Shown here one piece after another: positions 27,858-36,498 of a stretch of DNA of 64,000 nt (positions within the stretch are counted from its first letter, which is position 1; every line of letters starts with the position of its first letter). Source of the stretch: Phycisphaerae bacterium (GTDB taxonomy: Bacteria > Planctomycetota > Phycisphaerae > UBA1845); contig JAGFJJ010000045.1 of NCBI GenBank assembly GCA_024102815.1, positions 85,752-149,751 of the forward strand. Reading direction: 5' to 3'. Below the pieces are notes generated by a model, which was not told the origin of the DNA, did not search any database, and saw nothing but the letters and a program-made list of their open reading frames with translations. The position numbers were made by a program, and so were the translations under genes.

Positions 27858-28239
27858 CGGGCAGTACTCCGAGAATAGGCATCAGCACGTCACGAAGTTG
27901 TTCCGGCTGAAAGGGCTTGCGTACGTATCCGGCCACGCCCAGTTGACGCAGTTCGGCGATACGCTGCTGACTTCCCTCGGTCGAGGCGACGACGACGGGA
28001 ATGTCGCGCAGGCGATCCACCTGCTTCATACGCGTGAGCAGTTGCACGCCGTTCATCGTGGGCATGTTGATGTCCACGAGCAGCGCCGCGAAATCGTGGT
28101 CGTGCAGTTGGGCAAGGGCTTCGATTCCGTTGGCGGCTTCGCGAATATCGCCGACGTCCAGGCCGGTCATGCGGATGGTCCGCTTGATCATGGCGCGGAT
28201 GGTCGCCGAATCGTCGACGATGAGAATGTCTCTATTCAT
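27814..28239 (-). CDS. CheY-like single-domain response regulator
   Basis: A 141-residue receiver domain with ILIVDDSATIRAM, the phosphorylated Asp56 in ALLVDINMPTMNG, VVVASTEG (Thr switch) and VRKPFQPEQL (conserved Lys). The C-terminal tail is acidic and extends slightly past the usual 125 residues. No output domain exists, so it should signal by binding a partner. It lies between the HDOD and CheX-like genes in the chemotaxis operon, which makes it the likely CheY of this pathway. Confidence 0.93.
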   Translation of the reverse strand: MNRDILIVDDSATIRAMIKRTIRMTGLDVGDIREAANGIEALAQLHDHDFAALLVDINMPTMNGVQLLTRMKQVDRLRDIPVVVASTEGSQQRIAELRQLGVAGYVRKPFQPEQLRDVLMPILGVLPDGKTEYRDADDDSF

Positions 28240-28249
28240 CGGTCGTCTC

Positions 28250-29128
28250 CTACCTCGCCCCCGTCCCTACCGCGTCGGTCGTGCCCTGGGCGAACAACGC
28301 CTGCACGCGTTGAAGTTCCATGGTTACCTCCAAGCCAATTCGTTCCAGGTCGGCCTCGCGCAGACCGCAGCGCTCCATCACGGCACCGTCCGCCCGATAG
28401 CTCAGTCCGTCCTCACCGATTCCGATTCCCAGCAGCAGGCAGACGCAATCCCCGATGTGGACCGCATCAACAAGCGGATCGGCGGGATGGGCATCGTGGG
28501 GCGTATGGTGGAAGCGTATGCAGCGGACAATCGTCTCGGGGAGTGACCATTTCTCGGCGATCTGCGCTCCGACCTCCGCGTGAGAATATCCGAGGATTTC
28601 CTGCTCGGCCTCCCCAAAGCTGACCTTCCGCTCCGTGACGAGGCGCATGATTTCCTCGAACTCGCGCGAGACATGGTTGGACAGCACCACCTTGCCAATG
28701 TCGTGGAGGAGCCCGGCGGTGAAGGCCATGGCCGCGCTCGGCAGCTTGAGAATCGTCGAGATGGCCGAGGACGCCAACGCCACCGCCACGGAGTGTTTCC
28801 ATAGCAGGCCCGGTGCAAGCCCGTACCCTTCCTGAGGCCGCGCCAGCAGCGAGTTCGTATGCACGGACATGACCAGTTGCAGCACCCGGGAGGTCCCCAG
28901 ACATACCATCGCGTCACTCAGCGATGTGATCTTTCGCGACAGCCCGAAGTACGCGGAGTTGCAGAGTCGAAGCACATCGGCCGTGACCACCTGGTCGTAT
29001 CGCACGGCCTCGACAATGTCGTCGACACTGCTTCGCGGATCCCCCACGGCCTTCATCAGCTTCAAGGCCGTGTCCGGCAAGGCCGGCAACGCTTTCACCT
29101 GGGCGACGATCTCCGCAATCGTGGTCAT
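28250..29128 (-). CDS. HDOD domain protein
   Basis: The 292-residue protein contains an HDOD domain over about residues 10-215: VKALPALPDTALKLM at the N-terminus, the LLHDIGKVVLSNHV helix and the GYSHAEVGAQIAEKWSLP segment. HDOD proteins lack a full set of metal ligands and typically act as signalling scaffolds rather than hydrolases. The remaining 75 residues are charged and unrecognised. It sits between cheD and cheY, with a four-base overlap with cheD, so it is a component or output of this chemosensory operon. Confidence 0.92.
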   Translation of the reverse strand: MTTIAEIVAQVKALPALPDTALKLMKAVGDPRSSVDDIVEAVRYDQVVTADVLRLCNSAYFGLSRKITSLSDAMVCLGTSRVLQLVMSVHTNSLLARPQEGYGLAPGLLWKHSVAVALASSAISTILKLPSAAMAFTAGLLHDIGKVVLSNHVSREFEEIMRLVTERKVSFGEAEQEILGYSHAEVGAQIAEKWSLPETIVRCIRFHHTPHDAHPADPLVDAVHIGDCVCLLLGIGIGEDGLSYRADGAVMERCGLREADLERIGLEVTMELQRVQALFAQGTTDAVGTGAR

Positions 29129-29601
29129 AGTTCGACCTCCTGACCCTGACTCCGGACCGTCACGCGTCCCGTGCCGACGTCAAGCCGTACGGTGCGACTG
29201 ATATTCCCGCCCACGTCCTCAGCGTCGATGAGTACGCCGTTCTTCCAGAAGATCTTGCGGAGCATGACGTAGTTCCGCTTGCCGATGTTGAACGTGCCTG
29301 CATCGTCCAGGAGTTGTGACCCGCCGGCGACCTTGACCACCATGCGCTTCTTGGTGGCTCCGAGTTCGTAGGCGGCACGAAACAGCTTGGGAATGCCCAG
29401 GTCCGCGAACATCGCGGGATTGGCGACGGCTTTCTCCTTGGATAGCGACGAATCCGGAAGCATGTAGTGGATCATGCCGCCCACGCGGACTTCGGGATCC
29501 CAGACCGTCACCCCGATACAGCTGCCCAGCGAATAGGTCACCAGGGTGCAACCGGGGTTGCTGGAGACCTTGACATCAGCGATATCCACGACTTGGTCCA
29601 T
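29125..29601 (-). CDS. cheD: Chemoreceptor glutamine deamidase CheD
   Basis: The 158-residue protein has the CheD catalytic set Thr22, Cys28 (SLGSCIGV) and His45 (GGMIHYMLP), spaced exactly as in known CheD, plus the conserved KVAGGSQLLD and IGKRN segments. CheD deamidates receptor glutamines to glutamates and in some species also activates the CheC phosphatase. Here a CheX-like protein is present instead of CheC. It follows cheW by 112 bases and precedes the HDOD gene. Confidence 0.96.
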   Translation of the reverse strand: MDQVVDIADVKVSSNPGCTLVTYSLGSCIGVTVWDPEVRVGGMIHYMLPDSSLSKEKAVANPAMFADLGIPKLFRAAYELGATKKRMVVKVAGGSQLLDDAGTFNIGKRNYVMLRKIFWKNGVLIDAEDVGGNISRTVRLDVGTGRVTVRSQGQEVEL

Positions 29602-29713
29602 CGATGATCCAATCCCCGAACGTGGCCCGATTTCCCCCGGGCGACGCTTTCACCACCGACGTCCGTCGAGCTTCCGTCTTCCGCAGCGGAAACCGAGTGG
29701 CCCGACGCCTGAC

Positions 29714-30226
29714 TTACGCGCCGCTGACCTGGTCGGCGATCCGGACCAGCTCTTCCTGGGTCAGAACACGGTCAATGTCGAGGAGGATCTTCACCGTGTC
29801 CTTTACCTTCCCCATGCCCAGGATAAAGCTCGTATCAATGGACGAGCCGAAGCTCGGCGCCGGTTCGATATCCGAAGACACGATGTCGTGCACCTCGGAC
29901 ACCGTATCGACGATGATGCCCATCAGGGCACCCACGTCGACGACGATGATGCATGTCTGCTCGTTGTAAGCGATGCGTTCCAGGCCGAACTTGGCCCGCA
30001 GATCGATCACCGGAATCACCTTGCCCCGAAGGTTGATGACGCCCTCCACGAACGACGGCGTCTGCGGAACCTTGGTGATGTCCATGATGCCGATAATCTC
30101 GCGCACCTTCAGAATTTCCAGGCCGTATTCCTCGCCGCCGAGCAGGAATGTCAGATATTTCCCTCCAAGCGAGCGATCCTGTTCCAGCTCCTGCTGAGCG
30201 ACGGGCGTGTCCATCAGGTCCTGCAT
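29714..30226 (-). CDS. cheW: Chemotaxis coupling protein CheW
   Basis: A 170-residue CheW domain with KYLTFLLGGEEYGLEILKVREI read in parts, VEGVINLRGKVIPVIDLRAKFG and CIIVVDVGALMGIIVD. It bridges receptors and CheA. I start it at ATG 30226 because GGGAGA lies seven bases upstream; the frame reaches a TTG at 30256, which would overlap cheA's stop. It is directly downstream of cheA. Confidence 0.96.
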   Translation of the reverse strand: MQDLMDTPVAQQELEQDRSLGGKYLTFLLGGEEYGLEILKVREIIGIMDITKVPQTPSFVEGVINLRGKVIPVIDLRAKFGLERIAYNEQTCIIVVDVGALMGIIVDTVSEVHDIVSSDIEPAPSFGSSIDTSFILGMGKVKDTVKILLDIDRVLTQEELVRIADQVSGA

Positions 30227-30252
30227 TGCATTTCTCCCAAATGGCAAATGGG

Positions 30253-32724
30253 TCAAAGGGCTGCCGGTACGGCGGCGGATTCCGGAATGTCCTGTGCGTC
30301 CGCTGCTTCCAGGCCGAGAGGTACCGCGGAAGTGGGCGTTGCCGACGGCCGGCAGAGACTGGGTAACGCTTCCCGGTCGTAGGCCGCGGCGATTCCTCCC
30401 GGCTCGACGATCAGGCCGATGCGTCCGTCGCCGAGGATGGCGCCGCCGGACACGCCGCGAATTCCCTTGAATCGTTCGCCCAACGACTTGATGACCACCT
30501 GTTGCTGATCCAGAAGCTCGTGGACAACCAGGCCGATAATCCGCCCGTCGTCACAGCGCGCCACGACGACCATCGCCTCGCAGGGCTCCACGCGGTCGGC
30601 CAGGCCGAACAACTGCCCGATTTGAATCAAGGGGATCAACCTCCCGCGCAGCGACAGCGCTTCCCCGCGCTGCTGCACGGTGGTCACCTGCGACGGCGTC
30701 GGCCGAAGGGACTGCTCGATGGTCAGCGTGGGAATGATGAATCGCTCATTCCCCACGCGCACGATCATGCCGTCGATAATCGCCAGGGTAAGCGGGAGTC
30801 GAATCGAGAACGTGCTTCCCCTGCCGATTTCGGACGAGATGTCCACGCGCCCGCGAAGCAACTCGATGTTGCGACGGACGACATCCATGCCCACGCCTCG
30901 ACCCGAGATATCCGTCACCACCTTCGCGGTGGAGAAACCCGGGGCGAAGATCAGGGCGAAGGCCTGCTGGTCCGTCAACTCCTCTTCCGGTCGAACGAGC
31001 CCCTTCTCAATGCCCTTGGCAACCAGCTTGCGTGCGTCCATGCCCCGTCCGTCGTCCGTGATTTCGATCACGATACTGCCGCCCTGGTGGAAGGCGCGCA
31101 AATGGATGCGGCCGAGCTGGGGCTTGCCCGCCGCCAGGCGCTCCTCGGGCGGCTCTACGCCGTGATCCACGGCGTTCCGCACCATGTGCACCAGAGGATC
31201 GCCGATCTGCTGAATGACATTCTTGTCGAGCTCGGTTTCCTCACCGGTAATGATCAGTTCGACCTGCTTGCCCGCCTTGCGGGCCACGTCGCGGACGAGC
31301 CGCGCCATTCGCTGGAATGTCGAGGCAATGGGCAGCATGCGCATCGCCATCGCCACTTCCTGGACATCGCGGACGATCTTGGTGACCTGCGTGACGCCCT
31401 TGCTGAGCTTGGGATCGGTCACGATGAGCCCATGGGAGTTCACCTGAGCCTGAGCGATGACCAGCTCGCCGACCATGTCCACGAGCTGGTCAAGCTTGTG
31501 CGTATCGATGCGTACGGACTGGTCACCGCGAACGGCTGCACTGGCGATCCCGTCCTCTGTGCCGCGCATGGCCTGGCTGACCTGTCGCGCCGTCACCAGA
31601 TCATTATCGCGCAGGATTTCACCCACCGGCTTCGACGAACCATGCTCCTGCTGATCCACCGCAAACTGCACGGCCTCCGGTGCAACGGCGCCGCGTTCGA
31701 CGAGCTGTTCCCCCGTCAGGCGCGCGGGTCCGCCGGACTGGCGTCCGCGCGGCTCGATGGTTCCCGCGACGACTTCCCTGAGGAATCCGATCAACTCGCT
31801 GACGGGCGGTTGGGGTACGGGTCCGGACGTGGGCGACTCGAGGAATGTCGATACCGCCTGAATCTGGGCCTTCAGTACGTCTACGACATCAAAGATCAGA
31901 TCAATAAGCCCCGGCGTGACGGGACGCTGGCCCTTCCGGGCCTGGTCGAGCAGGGTCTCGGCCACGTGCGTCAGGCTGTTGATGTCCCGAAGATTGAGGA
32001 ATCCTGCGGCGCCCTTGATGGTGTGGAAAGGCCGAAACAGGTCATCGATGCGGGCCGTATCACCCGGACTGCGCTCCACTTCCAATACCGAAGACTCGAT
32101 GTTCTCGATGTGCTCAAACGCTTCCTCGATGAATCCCTTGACAAAGTCCTGCTCTTTCTCGTCGATCAGCAGGGGTTCCTGCTGGTAGGCTTCCACGGCT
32201 TTGGCTTCAGCGGCAGTCGAAGTCGAAGCGGCCGGGGCCTGCTCCTCAGGCTTCTCGCTGCCGAAATCCACGTAAGGAACGGAATCCGTCGCCGCGGAAG
32301 GCTCCTTGCCGTCATCGAAGATTCGATCGAGCCGCTGGGCGACTTCCGCGTCTGAAAGGGCGGCGTTGGCTGAGGCCTGCGATGCCGTCTCGCTCGGCGC
32401 ACCCTCAGGCTGCGGCGTTTGCACCAACTCGCCCAGCTTCTTGGCGGAATCTTGCGTCTGATGAAGTGCCTGCTCCGCGTCGGGTATCTCGTCCAGGATG
32501 ATGCCTGCAAGCGACTTGCCGATTTCGCCTGCCAGCTTCGCGGCACTGCTGTTGGGGCATACACCGTTCGGGTCGCACGCCAGGACGATCGCTTCACACC
32601 AGCCGTGCATCTTCGCCAGCGTGCTCAGATCATCGCATGCGACGTCCGATGCGGCCTGGTTGAGGTTCGCGACAACGGCCAGCAGGTCTTCAAGATGCTC
32701 GATTTTATCGTCCATGGCGATCAT
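30253..32724 (-). CDS. cheA: Chemotaxis histidine kinase CheA with N-terminal extension
   Basis: An 823-residue kinase. The Hpt domain lies at about 190-300 with the phosphorylated His234 (FHTIKGAAGFL). A linker with VAPEAVQFAVDQQEHG follows, then the dimerisation domain (VRIDTHKLDQLVDMVGEL), the HATPase with VRNAVDHGVEPPEER and DDGRGMD, and the C-terminal CheW-like regulatory domain. Residues 1-180 are an extra, helical, Cys-containing region ending in an acidic linker. Start ATG 32724 is preceded by GGAAGG at 12 bases; an ATG at 32715 is possible. It is the first gene of the operon and feeds CheY and CheB. Confidence 0.96.
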   Translation of the reverse strand: MIAMDDKIEHLEDLLAVVANLNQAASDVACDDLSTLAKMHGWCEAIVLACDPNGVCPNSSAAKLAGEIGKSLAGIILDEIPDAEQALHQTQDSAKKLGELVQTPQPEGAPSETASQASANAALSDAEVAQRLDRIFDDGKEPSAATDSVPYVDFGSEKPEEQAPAASTSTAAEAKAVEAYQQEPLLIDEKEQDFVKGFIEEAFEHIENIESSVLEVERSPGDTARIDDLFRPFHTIKGAAGFLNLRDINSLTHVAETLLDQARKGQRPVTPGLIDLIFDVVDVLKAQIQAVSTFLESPTSGPVPQPPVSELIGFLREVVAGTIEPRGRQSGGPARLTGEQLVERGAVAPEAVQFAVDQQEHGSSKPVGEILRDNDLVTARQVSQAMRGTEDGIASAAVRGDQSVRIDTHKLDQLVDMVGELVIAQAQVNSHGLIVTDPKLSKGVTQVTKIVRDVQEVAMAMRMLPIASTFQRMARLVRDVARKAGKQVELIITGEETELDKNVIQQIGDPLVHMVRNAVDHGVEPPEERLAAGKPQLGRIHLRAFHQGGSIVIEITDDGRGMDARKLVAKGIEKGLVRPEEELTDQQAFALIFAPGFSTAKVVTDISGRGVGMDVVRRNIELLRGRVDISSEIGRGSTFSIRLPLTLAIIDGMIVRVGNERFIIPTLTIEQSLRPTPSQVTTVQQRGEALSLRGRLIPLIQIGQLFGLADRVEPCEAMVVVARCDDGRIIGLVVHELLDQQQVVIKSLGERFKGIRGVSGGAILGDGRIGLIVEPGGIAAAYDREALPSLCRPSATPTSAVPLGLEAADAQDIPESAAVPAAL

Positions 32725-33107
32725 CCGAAGGGGCAGTCCTTCCGCGCGCGGCCTCCCGCACGAGCGGTTGACCCGCGAACGGACCGTTCGTGGACCGTTC
32801 CCACACTCGGGACATCGGATAGCTCGGGAACGCAATTGACTCGCAGCTTTTTCGATAGGGCAATCACCTACATTTCAGGATGAAGGCAAGACGCCGGTTT
32901 GCGCAGCTTGGCGCTGAACAAGATTTCGGAGCGACGCGACGGAAAGCTGGGTTGGTTTGCATAGCCGATAATAAGGCCTCTGCGAGCAGTGCCATGCCGT
33001 TTGCCCCCGCCGCAAGTTCCTTGACACTCTTCATCTCGGCTCTAGCATGATTAGCGGTGCGAGGTACGTCCTAAAAGGACGCTCGTTACGCGTTGAAAGC
33101 GGCGTGC
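32725..33107. other. Divergent intergenic region between cheA and ribE
   Basis: The region must hold the promoter of the minus-strand chemotaxis operon and the plus-strand ribE. I can point to a plausible ribE promoter (33021-33048). No convincing chemotaxis promoter was seen on the minus strand. Confidence 0.4.
33021..33048 (+). promoter_or_regulatory. Candidate sigma-70-type promoter of ribE-pdxA
   Basis: A perfect -35 TTGACA (33021-33026), a 16-base spacer and a -10 TAGCAT (33043-33048) sit about 60 bases before the ribE start. The leader is too short for an FMN riboswitch and shows none. Confidence 0.6.
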
Positions 33108-33749
33108 ATGTTTACCGGAATTGTCGAGGAAACCGGCGTCATTCGAGCCGTGAACACCGTCTCCGGCGGGCGGGCGCTTTCCATAGAGGCGCGGGCCGTC
33201 GTCGATGGCGTTGTTCCCGGGGCGAGCATTGCCGTAAGCGGCGTTTGCCTGACGGTCACCGCCGTTCAAGCGCCCTTGCTGACATTCGATGTCATCGCGG
33301 AGACGCTGGCAAAGAGCACGCTCGGCAGGAAGCGAGTCGGTGACCGTGTCAATCTGGAGCGATCCCTGCGGGCGGGCGACCGCATCGACGGGCACTTTGT
33401 GCAGGGGCACGTCGACGGGACGGCCGGCGTCGATCGACTCCAGGTGTCGCCGAAGGAGTGGGTGGCTTGGCTTCGCCCGCAGGCCGCACTGCGGTCCTAT
33501 CTCGTGCCCAAGGGTTCCGTGGCACTGGACGGCGTGTCGCTGACCATCGCCGACCTGCGCGACGACCTGTTCTCCGTCGCCCTCATTCCCACGACGCTTG
33601 AACGGACCACCCTGGCCAAGCTGGCTGTCGGTGATCATGTCAATGTAGAGACCGATGTGATTACACGGACCGTGGTTCATTGCCTGGATCGAATGCGCGA
33701 CGAGGGTGGTCTGACCCTGGAAAAACTGAAAGCGGCGGACTTCCTATGA
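33108..33749 (+). CDS. ribE: Riboflavin synthase, alpha subunit
   Basis: The 213-residue protein opens with the classical MFTGIVEETG and consists of two lumazine-binding repeats: residues about 1-95 and about 98-200. The first ends near the RIDGHFVQGHVDG segment, the second carries GSVALDGVSLTI. It converts two 6,7-dimethyl-8-ribityllumazine molecules to riboflavin plus a pyrimidine. A slightly longer frame exists upstream but this ATG matches family starts. Its stop overlaps pdxA (ATGA), so flavin and PLP synthesis are co-expressed here. Confidence 0.95.
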   Translation: MFTGIVEETGVIRAVNTVSGGRALSIEARAVVDGVVPGASIAVSGVCLTVTAVQAPLLTFDVIAETLAKSTLGRKRVGDRVNLERSLRAGDRIDGHFVQGHVDGTAGVDRLQVSPKEWVAWLRPQAALRSYLVPKGSVALDGVSLTIADLRDDLFSVALIPTTLERTTLAKLAVGDHVNVETDVITRTVVHCLDRMRDEGGLTLEKLKAADFL

Positions 33750-34840
33750 GCCCCGCTGCCCGTGACAACGTTGCCGCGTCCGCATTGAACCAGACCCGCC
33801 CGCTGATCGGGATCACCATGGGGGATCCCAGCGGCATCGGCGGCGAAGTCATCGTCAAAGCCCTGGCCGACCCTGATTTGCGGTCGATTGGGCGGTTCGT
33901 GATCTACGGCCTGCATGACGAACTGCTCGCGGCGGCGGACGGAGCCGGAATCGCGCCGTTCTGGTTCGACGTGCCCCACAGCCGACAGTGGCACGTGGAT
34001 ACGGGCGTCGTGGTCTGCGATTACCCGGAGTTCGCCCGCGGCAACTGGTTTACAGGACGGCCCAGCGAATCGGGCGGACGAGCTTCCCTGGCCTTTCTGG
34101 ATGACGCCATCGCCCACGCTCGCGAGGGTTCCATCGACGCCCTGGTCACGGGACCGATTCACAAGGTGAGCTGGAACCTGGCTAGATGTCCCTTCCCGGG
34201 ACACACCGAGAGGCTCGCTCATGCCTGCAGTGCTTCGCGAGTGACCATGGCCTTCATTGCCGGGCGACTTCGCGTGGCGCTGGCGAGCATCCATTTGCCG
34301 TTGTTCGAGCTGCGCAACCATTTCACCATCGGACTGGTATTTCAGCCCATCGATCTGCTTCATGTCGCGCTTCGCGACGGGTTCGGCATTGAACATCCCC
34401 GCATCGCCGTTGCCGGGCTCAATCCGCATGCAGGCGAGGAGGGACGGTTCGGTGATGAGGAAGCCCGGATTATCGAGCCCGCCATGCAACTGGCCCGCAA
34501 CAGCGGCATCGATGTCGAAGGCCCATTCCCCGCGGATTCGCTGTTCACGACGGCGTTCCGTTCGCGCTACGACGGGATTGTGGCCATGTACCACGATCAG
34601 GGGTTGATCCCCGTCAAGATGCTCGCCTTCCACAGTGCCGTGAACATCACCCTGGGATTGCCGATCATTCGCACCAGCCCCGACCACGGAACCGCCTTTG
34701 ACATCGCCGGCACGGGCGCCGCCGACGCCGGCAGCATGTCCGAAGCGATTCGTCTTGCCTGCCGCTTGGCGCGCCAGCGCCGGATGTCCGCGCAAGCCGC
34801 CACAACGACACCGGCCGTGCAGGGCAGCGCCGGCCCCTGA
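33746..34840 (+). CDS. pdxA: 4-hydroxythreonine-4-phosphate dehydrogenase PdxA
   Basis: The 364-residue protein contains PLIGITMGDPSGIGGEV at the N-terminus, the metal-binding His segments CPFPGHTERL and MYHDQGLIPVKML, and TSPDHGTAFDIAGTG near the C-terminus, all typical of PdxA. It oxidises 4-phosphohydroxy-L-threonine for pyridoxal 5-phosphate synthesis in the DXP-dependent route. The ATG at 33746 overlaps the ribE stop. Length is slightly above the usual 330 residues because of short N- and C-terminal tails. Confidence 0.95.
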   Translation: MSPAARDNVAASALNQTRPLIGITMGDPSGIGGEVIVKALADPDLRSIGRFVIYGLHDELLAAADGAGIAPFWFDVPHSRQWHVDTGVVVCDYPEFARGNWFTGRPSESGGRASLAFLDDAIAHAREGSIDALVTGPIHKVSWNLARCPFPGHTERLAHACSASRVTMAFIAGRLRVALASIHLPLFELRNHFTIGLVFQPIDLLHVALRDGFGIEHPRIAVAGLNPHAGEEGRFGDEEARIIEPAMQLARNSGIDVEGPFPADSLFTTAFRSRYDGIVAMYHDQGLIPVKMLAFHSAVNITLGLPIIRTSPDHGTAFDIAGTGAADAGSMSEAIRLACRLARQRRMSAQAATTTPAVQGSAGP

Positions 34841-35269
34841 CGCTTCCAGGCTTTCCAATTGTGCCCCGTCTCGTTCTTATGGCGCATTGCGTTGCTTCCG
34901 GCGTTGCGACGCGATTCTCTGGGGGATCTGGAGGGGGAGCGATGCAGGCCGGACGAAGGGCTCGCCCGACCTGCATCGCATAAGCCGGTGCGTCACGCCG
35001 GCGAAGATTGGGCTTTCGTTGACTCTGCCTGAGGGCAGGTTGACGTTTCGCGCTTCCCCTTGGGCTTGGGCGTGCCTTGTGCGTGAACCCCACTCCTAAT
35101 TGCATGAGACGTTGCGAATATTCCCCGGCGTTCAGAAAGGAGTGTAAGACGTTGTCGGGACATCGGGTCGACGTCTGGTCGGCCGGAGGTTAGCCTTGAT
35201 CCTGTGTCGGGAAGGGCCGCGCCCGTGGGCGAGCCGAGCATCCGGCATGGTCAAACTGGAGCAACGGAC
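34841..35269. other. Intergenic region after pdxA with one strong inverted repeat
   Basis: No gene is supported in these 429 bases. The main structure is a perfect 10-bp inverted repeat, GCGATGCAGG (34939-34948) and CCTGCATCGC (34970-34979), with a 21-base loop. There is no T-run after it, so it may be a processing or binding site or a weak terminator of the ribE-pdxA transcript rather than a standard terminator. Confidence 0.45.
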
Positions 35270-35482
35270 ATGTCTGAGAGCATCTACAAGATCATCGAAC
35301 TGGTCGGCACGAGCGAGAAGTCCTGGGAGGACGCTGCCCGGATGGCCGTAGAGGAAGCAGGCAAGACGCTCAAGAACCTCCGGGTCGCGGAAGTGCAGAA
35401 ATTGGACATGAAGGTGGAGGACGGCAAAGTCACCGCCTACCGCGCGCGGGTGATGCTGTCGTTCAAATACGACCGCGCATAG
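35270..35482 (+). CDS. Dodecin family flavin-binding protein
   Basis: A 70-residue protein matching the dodecin pattern: SIYKIIELVGTS, SWEDAARMAVEEAGKTLKNL read in two parts, and a C-terminal strand with AYRARVMLSFKYD. Dodecins assemble as dodecamers that store or buffer riboflavin or FMN. The ATG has GGAG nine bases upstream. Its position soon after riboflavin synthase suits a flavin-handling role, though a 429-base gap separates them. Confidence 0.93.
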   Translation: MSESIYKIIELVGTSEKSWEDAARMAVEEAGKTLKNLRVAEVQKLDMKVEDGKVTAYRARVMLSFKYDRA

Positions 35483-35587
35483 CGCACGGACCGCCGAATC
35501 CCAATACGACGGTGGACGCTCGAAACCGTCCAAACCGGCGCCGCGAATGCAATGCGACCTTCTCGCGCCGCGGTTCCGGGACGTTTC

Positions 35588-35616
35588 TTGACGGCCCCAG
35601 GGAATTCGCTCATACT
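35588..35616 (+). promoter_or_regulatory. Candidate promoter of the cold-shock gene
   Basis: TTGACG (35588-35593), a 17-base spacer and CATACT (35611-35616) point at the cold-shock gene. The predicted transcript would have a leader of about 97 bases before the ATG at 35720, in keeping with the long leaders of cspA-type mRNAs. Confidence 0.5.
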
Positions 35617-35719
35617 TTACGCAGCATTTCACCCGTCTGCGCCTCGGCCCCGGGTTTGCGAAGCAATGTTTGTTTCAGGTTGGCCGGTGCGCGGGGTGGG
35701 AGCATGTCGAGGAAGTACG

Positions 35720-35923
35720 ATGAAGGGTACGGTCAAGTGGTTTAATGACACCAGAGGATTCGGGTTCATCACCCCCTCTGACGGCAGCTCGGACATCTTT
35801 GTCCATTACACCGACATTGAGGGTGCGGGTCACCGTACGCTTCACGAGGGCGAGCAGGTCGAATTTGAATCGACGCAGGGCGAGCGAGGCCCCAAGGCGA
35901 CCAACGTGAAAGTTGTCGCCTGA
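35720..35923 (+). CDS. Cold-shock domain protein (CspA family)
   Basis: A 67-residue single cold-shock domain. It begins [16 protein letters not shown], containing RNP1 (GFGFI), and has RNP2 DIFVHYTDI, then the GEQVEFES and KATNVKVV strands. Such proteins bind single-stranded RNA and DNA and melt mRNA structure. GAGGAAG lies just before the ATG. The longer frame upstream is leader sequence, not protein. Confidence 0.95.
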   Translation: MKGTVKWFNDTRGFGFITPSDGSSDIFVHYTDIEGAGHRTLHEGEQVEFESTQGERGPKATNVKVVA

Positions 35924-36094
35924 CCGGTCGCGGCGCCACGCAGTAGAGACAGATTCGAACACGCATCGGACAGTCCGCGAGCAGGCCGTTCGCCGGACGA
36001 CAGGAAGACTCCCTCTTCATTTCCAGCCGCCATCCAGGACAGGCGAGAACCGCCCGTTCTCTTGATCAGCCCGACGCCCTCCCCACGCAGCGCG

Positions 36095-36343
36095 TCACAG
36101 CTCCAGCAGGGCGTCAATGATCTGCTCGTCCTCGATCCCCAATCCACGGAGCGCTTCGCGCTTCTCCGATTCGGAAAGCGAACCGTCGTCCACGATGGCC
36201 TGCACATCACCAAGTACGATGACGCGACCATCCGCCGAGGTGAGAGCGTTGGGATAATCGGCGACATAGGCCGTGCCGCAACCCGGGAGCTGGATGCCTG
36301 CCAGAAGCATTGGCATAAGTATGTGCAAGCACGTCCGCCGCAT
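36095..36343 (-). CDS. Small lipoprotein (hypothetical)
   Basis: The 82-residue protein has a basic start and a hydrophobic core (CLHILMPMLLAGIQ) ending in LPGC at residue 22, a good lipobox. The mature part of about 60 residues ends in a helical block (SLSESEKREALRGLGIEDEQ). No family is recognised. It is convergent with the cold-shock gene and lies downstream of the glycosyltransferase at 36499, separated by about 155 bases. Start chosen from the signal peptide; the ORF upstream is not protein-like. Confidence 0.6.
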   Translation of the reverse strand: MRRTCLHILMPMLLAGIQLPGCGTAYVADYPNALTSADGRVIVLGDVQAIVDDGSLSESEKREALRGLGIEDEQIIDALLEL

Positions 36344-36498
36344 GATTGGCTCCGTGAAGGTCCTCCGAGATGGCCATCTTATCCGAACGCCGGCGTGTGC
36401 CAACGAGGCGGCGGAGGGGTGATCGTTCAGGTATCGAGCGCTCCATCCACGTGGAACCGCGCAGTCCGGATCCCCGGCACGGTCAGGGGCCGTGACGA

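Noticed and set aside
30502..32355. 617-codon frame on the plus strand opposite cheA
   Set aside because: Shadow ORF in a high-GC gene; no family pattern.
32964..32971. GCCGATAA, an exact sigma-28 -10 box near the chemotaxis operon
   Set aside because: It is on the plus strand, pointing away from cheA, and has no matching -35 at the right spacing.
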